In this document: positions 62,006 to 64,000 of the stretch, one piece after another
Layout: the number at the start of each line of letters is the position of its first letter
Position numbering within the stretch: the first letter of the stretch is position 1
DNA from: Streptomyces lateritius
GTDB lineage: Bacteria; Actinomycetota; Actinomycetes; Streptomycetales; Streptomycetaceae
Reading direction: 5' to 3'
Assembly: GCF_014649715.1 (NCBI RefSeq)
Contig: NZ_BMTO01000003.1
Coordinates: forward strand, 29,250 to 93,249
Length of the DNA stretch: 64,000 nucleotides
Notes under the pieces: generated by a model
Databases searched by the model: none
The model's input: the letters and a program-made list of their open reading frames with translations, nothing else
What the model was told of the DNA's origin: nothing
Position numbers and translations under genes: made by a program

Positions 62006-64000
62006 TCAGCGGAGCTGGCGGCGGACCAGTTCGTGGAAGAGGCCGGTCGTGTCGGCGAGCAGGTGGGCGGGGGGACCCTGCTGGACGATCCGGCCCTCCG
62101 ACATGACGATCACACGGTCGGCGTCCATGACCGTCGACAGGCGGTGGGCGATCACGACGCGGGTCGCCCGCAGGGCGCGGGTGGACTCGATGACCACGCG
62201 CTGGGCCTCGTTGTCCAGCGCGCTCGTGGCCTCGTCGAAGAAGAGGATGCGGGGCTTGCGGATGAGGGCCTGGGCGATCATCAACCGCTGGCGCTGGCCG
62301 CCCGAGATGGTGCCCCCACCGTCGGACAGCATGGTGTGCATGCCCATGGGCATGGCCTTGATGTCCTCGGCCAGGCCCGCCATCGCCGCCGCCTCCCACG
62401 CCTCCTCGAGGGTGAACGCCTCGGCTCCGCGGATGCAGTCGAGGATCGAGCCGGTGAGGGGCTGGGCGTTCTGCAGAACGACGCCGCACTGCCGGCGCAC
62501 GGCCGCCTGGTCGAGGGCGGAGAGGTCCTGGCCGTCGTACAGCACACTGCCCGAGGTCGGCCTGTCGAAGCCGATGAGAAGGCGCAGCAGGGTCGACTTG
62601 CCGCAGCCACTGGCCCCGACGATCGCGACGAAGTCCCCCGGCCGGACCTTGAAGTCGACCTCGTCGAGGACCAGCGGACCGTCCTCGGTGTAGCGGTAGG
62701 ACAGCTGGCGGGCCTCGACGGCGCCGCTCAGCACGCCCGGCCGGGCGGCGGCGCCGCGGACCTCCGGGACCTCCCGCAGGATGGGCTTCACCTCCTCGAA
62801 CATGGGCAGTACGGCGGCGGCCGACAGCAGCGCGCCGGTCACCTGCGTGACCGAGGCGAGCAGCAGCGTCACGGCCGTGCTGAAGGTGAGGAACTCACTG
62901 GCGGACATGGTGCCCCGGGCAGGTCCGGCCAGCAGCATGAACATGACCAGGGTGCACAGCGGCAGATAGACCGCGTTGAGCACGGTGATGACGTTCTGCA
63001 GCCGTCCTGCGCGCTGCTGCAGCACCCGTGTCCGGGCGAACTCCCGCGCCCAGGCGGCGTAGGCGAAGCTCTCGGCCGCGGCGACGCGCAGCTTCGGCAG
63101 CCCGCGCAGAGTCTGGAACGCCTGGTTGTCGAGACGGTGGCTGAGCTTGATCAGGCGGCGCTGGTAGCGCAGTTGCCACATGCCGAGGCCCAGGAAGACC
63201 ACCGCGACGAGGAACAGCATCGCCAGCGCGGCCATCGCCAACGGCACGCTGTAGACGAGCAGCAGCACGAGGTTCATCGTGCCGACCGTCCCCGCCTGGA
63301 CGCAGACCGACCCGATGCCGGACAGCAGGCGGCGGATGGAACTGATGCCCATGGCCGCACCGGCCAGTTCGCCCGTCGAGCGGCCGGCGAAGAAGGTGGT
63401 CGGCAGCCTCAGCAGCCGGTCCCACACCGCGGGCTGCAGCGTGGCCTCGATACGCCCTTCCATGCGCAGGATGGAGACGTTCTGCAGGAGCATGAACGCG
63501 GCCGAGACCACACTGGTCGCGATGAGCGCGATCGCCGCCTGCACGATGAGGCCGCTCTCGGCCTGCGGGACGTACGTTCCGAGGACCGTGCCGGTGGTGA
63601 TCGGAACGAGGGACCCCAGGGCCACCGCGACCAGACCGCCCAGGACGATGCCGCGCAGTTCCCGGCGGGTGCCCCGCACGCTGAAGCGCATCAGCGACAG
63701 CAGGCTCAGCCGGCCGTCGGGCAGGGGGCGGTACAGCATGACGGCCTGCCGCTCGAAGGCGGCGGCCTCGTCGGCGTCGCCGATCCGCTCGCGCCCGCCG
63801 GTCGCGGGGTCGACCGCCACATAGCCGCCGCGCCGCCACAGCAGCGCGACCGGCGCCCCGTCCTTCTCGCGCCGGCCGACGAGGGGCCCGCTGTCCTCAC
63901 GCCACCAGCGTCCCCCGAGGCCGATGACACGGGTACGGATCCGGGAGGCGAGCGCGATGCGTTCGACGGGGTCCATCCGCTCGGCGTCGGCGGGCGCCTC
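62006..64000 (-). CDS. NHLM-type bacteriocin ABC transporter (no peptidase domain), N-terminus outside window
   Basis: The open frame continues to the right edge, so only the C-terminal part (about 665 residues) is visible. A membrane domain with six hydrophobic segments spans roughly the middle (GIVLGGLVAVALGSLVPITT and LIVQAAIALIATSVVSAAFM among others). The ABC domain follows: Walker A GASGCGKSTLLR, Q-loop VVLQNAQPLTG, signature ISGGQRQRLMIAQAL, Walker B RILFFDEATSAL, H-loop VVIAHRLS. The region before the membrane segments (GGYVAVDPATGGRERIGDAD) fits the NHLM_micro_ABC2 group, which works beside a peptidase-containing partner to export RiPPs with nif11/nitrile-hydratase-like leaders. That partner should lie to the right. 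Confidence 0.82.
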   Translation of the reverse strand, partial: EAPADAERMDPVERIALASRIRTRVIGLGGRWWREDSGPLVGRREKDGAPVALLWRRGGYVAVDPATGGRERIGDADEAAAFERQAVMLYRPLPDGRLSLLSLMRFSVRGTRRELRGIVLGGLVAVALGSLVPITTGTVLGTYVPQAESGLIVQAAIALIATSVVSAAFMLLQNVSILRMEGRIEATLQPAVWDRLLRLPTTFFAGRSTGELAGAAMGISSIRRLLSGIGSVCVQAGTVGTMNLVLLLVYSVPLAMAALAMLFLVAVVFLGLGMWQLRYQRRLIKLSHRLDNQAFQTLRGLPKLRVAAAESFAYAAWAREFARTRVLQQRAGRLQNVITVLNAVYLPLCTLVMFMLLAGPARGTMSASEFLTFSTAVTLLLASVTQVTGALLSAAAVLPMFEEVKPILREVPEVRGAAARPGVLSGAVEARQLSYRYTEDGPLVLDEVDFKVRPGDFVAIVGASGCGKSTLLRLLIGFDRPTSGSVLYDGQDLSALDQAAVRRQCGVVLQNAQPLTGSILDCIRGAEAFTLEEAWEAAAMAGLAEDIKAMPMGMHTMLSDGGGTISGGQRQRLMIAQALIRKPRILFFDEATSALDNEAQRVVIESTRALRATRVVIAHRLSTVMDADRVIVMSEGRIVQQGPPAHLLADTTGLFHELVRRQLR

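Overview
The window is high-GC, gene-dense actinobacterial DNA and almost certainly comes from a Streptomyces chromosome. The evidence is strong third-codon GC bias, GTG/TTG starts with GGAGG-type ribosome sites, an Mce/YrbE operon, a LAL-type LuxR regulator, SpoIIE-type phosphatases, and WXG-like and SseB-like proteins. No computation or database search was run. Family names rest on reading motifs and remembered family features.

Region 1 (1 to about 14.8 kb) is an accessory scrapyard. It starts with a truncated tyrosine-recombinase gene and its excisionase-like partner. It also holds a NucS/DUF5655-type nuclease between two copies of a palindromic element, a PPOX/F420 flavoprotein, and a PAS-PAS-GAF-PP2C phosphatase. 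A Fur/Zur-type regulator and a tyrosinase operon follow, then a DJ-1/PfpI protein, a NUDIX hydrolase and unknown genes. Between them lie decayed pieces of kdpD, two ISL3 transposases, an RHS gene and a polyprenyl synthetase. The region ends at 14.84-14.94 kb with a copy of the 3' end of tRNA-Pro.

Region 2 (15-28 kb) holds a secreted lytic transglycosylase, an ECF-like sigma factor with a C-terminal membrane segment and Pro-rich tail, and a complete Mce lipid-import operon (MceG ATPase, two YrbE permeases, six Mce proteins, two Mce-associated proteins). The transglycosylase gene and the mce operon share a GGAC-N14-CGTA promoter-like motif at the same distance from their start codons. This suggests the sigma factor encoded between them controls both.

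Region 3 (28-44 kb) is the most interesting part. It has a T7SS-type RHS polymorphic toxin with WXG-like and SseB-like partners and a pentapeptide-repeat protein. Next to it is a conflict-type cluster: a caspase-like protease divergent from a DRGH nuclease, a 1775-residue protein joining two P-loop NTPase modules to an effector-associated-like segment and a trypsin domain, and a second trypsin-like protease. Regulated proteolysis plus DNA cleavage is the likely theme.

Region 4 (44-59 kb) is ordinary Streptomyces housekeeping and regulation: a LAL regulator, a secreted subtilisin, SPFH and NAD-kinase-like genes under a MerR regulator, a DMT transporter and PAP2 enzyme next to a TetR regulator, DUF488, a P450 behind a 17-bp repeat array, and DUF309.

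Region 5 (59-64 kb) has an intact tRNA-Pro(GGG) used as an attachment site. A 1.9-kb element remnant follows (broken integrase, DUF72 gene, truncated FKBP) and is closed by another copy of the tRNA 3' end. Then come a gene with an in-frame stop, a 27-codon ORF and the C-terminal part of an NHLM-type peptidase-less ABC transporter, probably the edge of a RiPP cluster outside the window.
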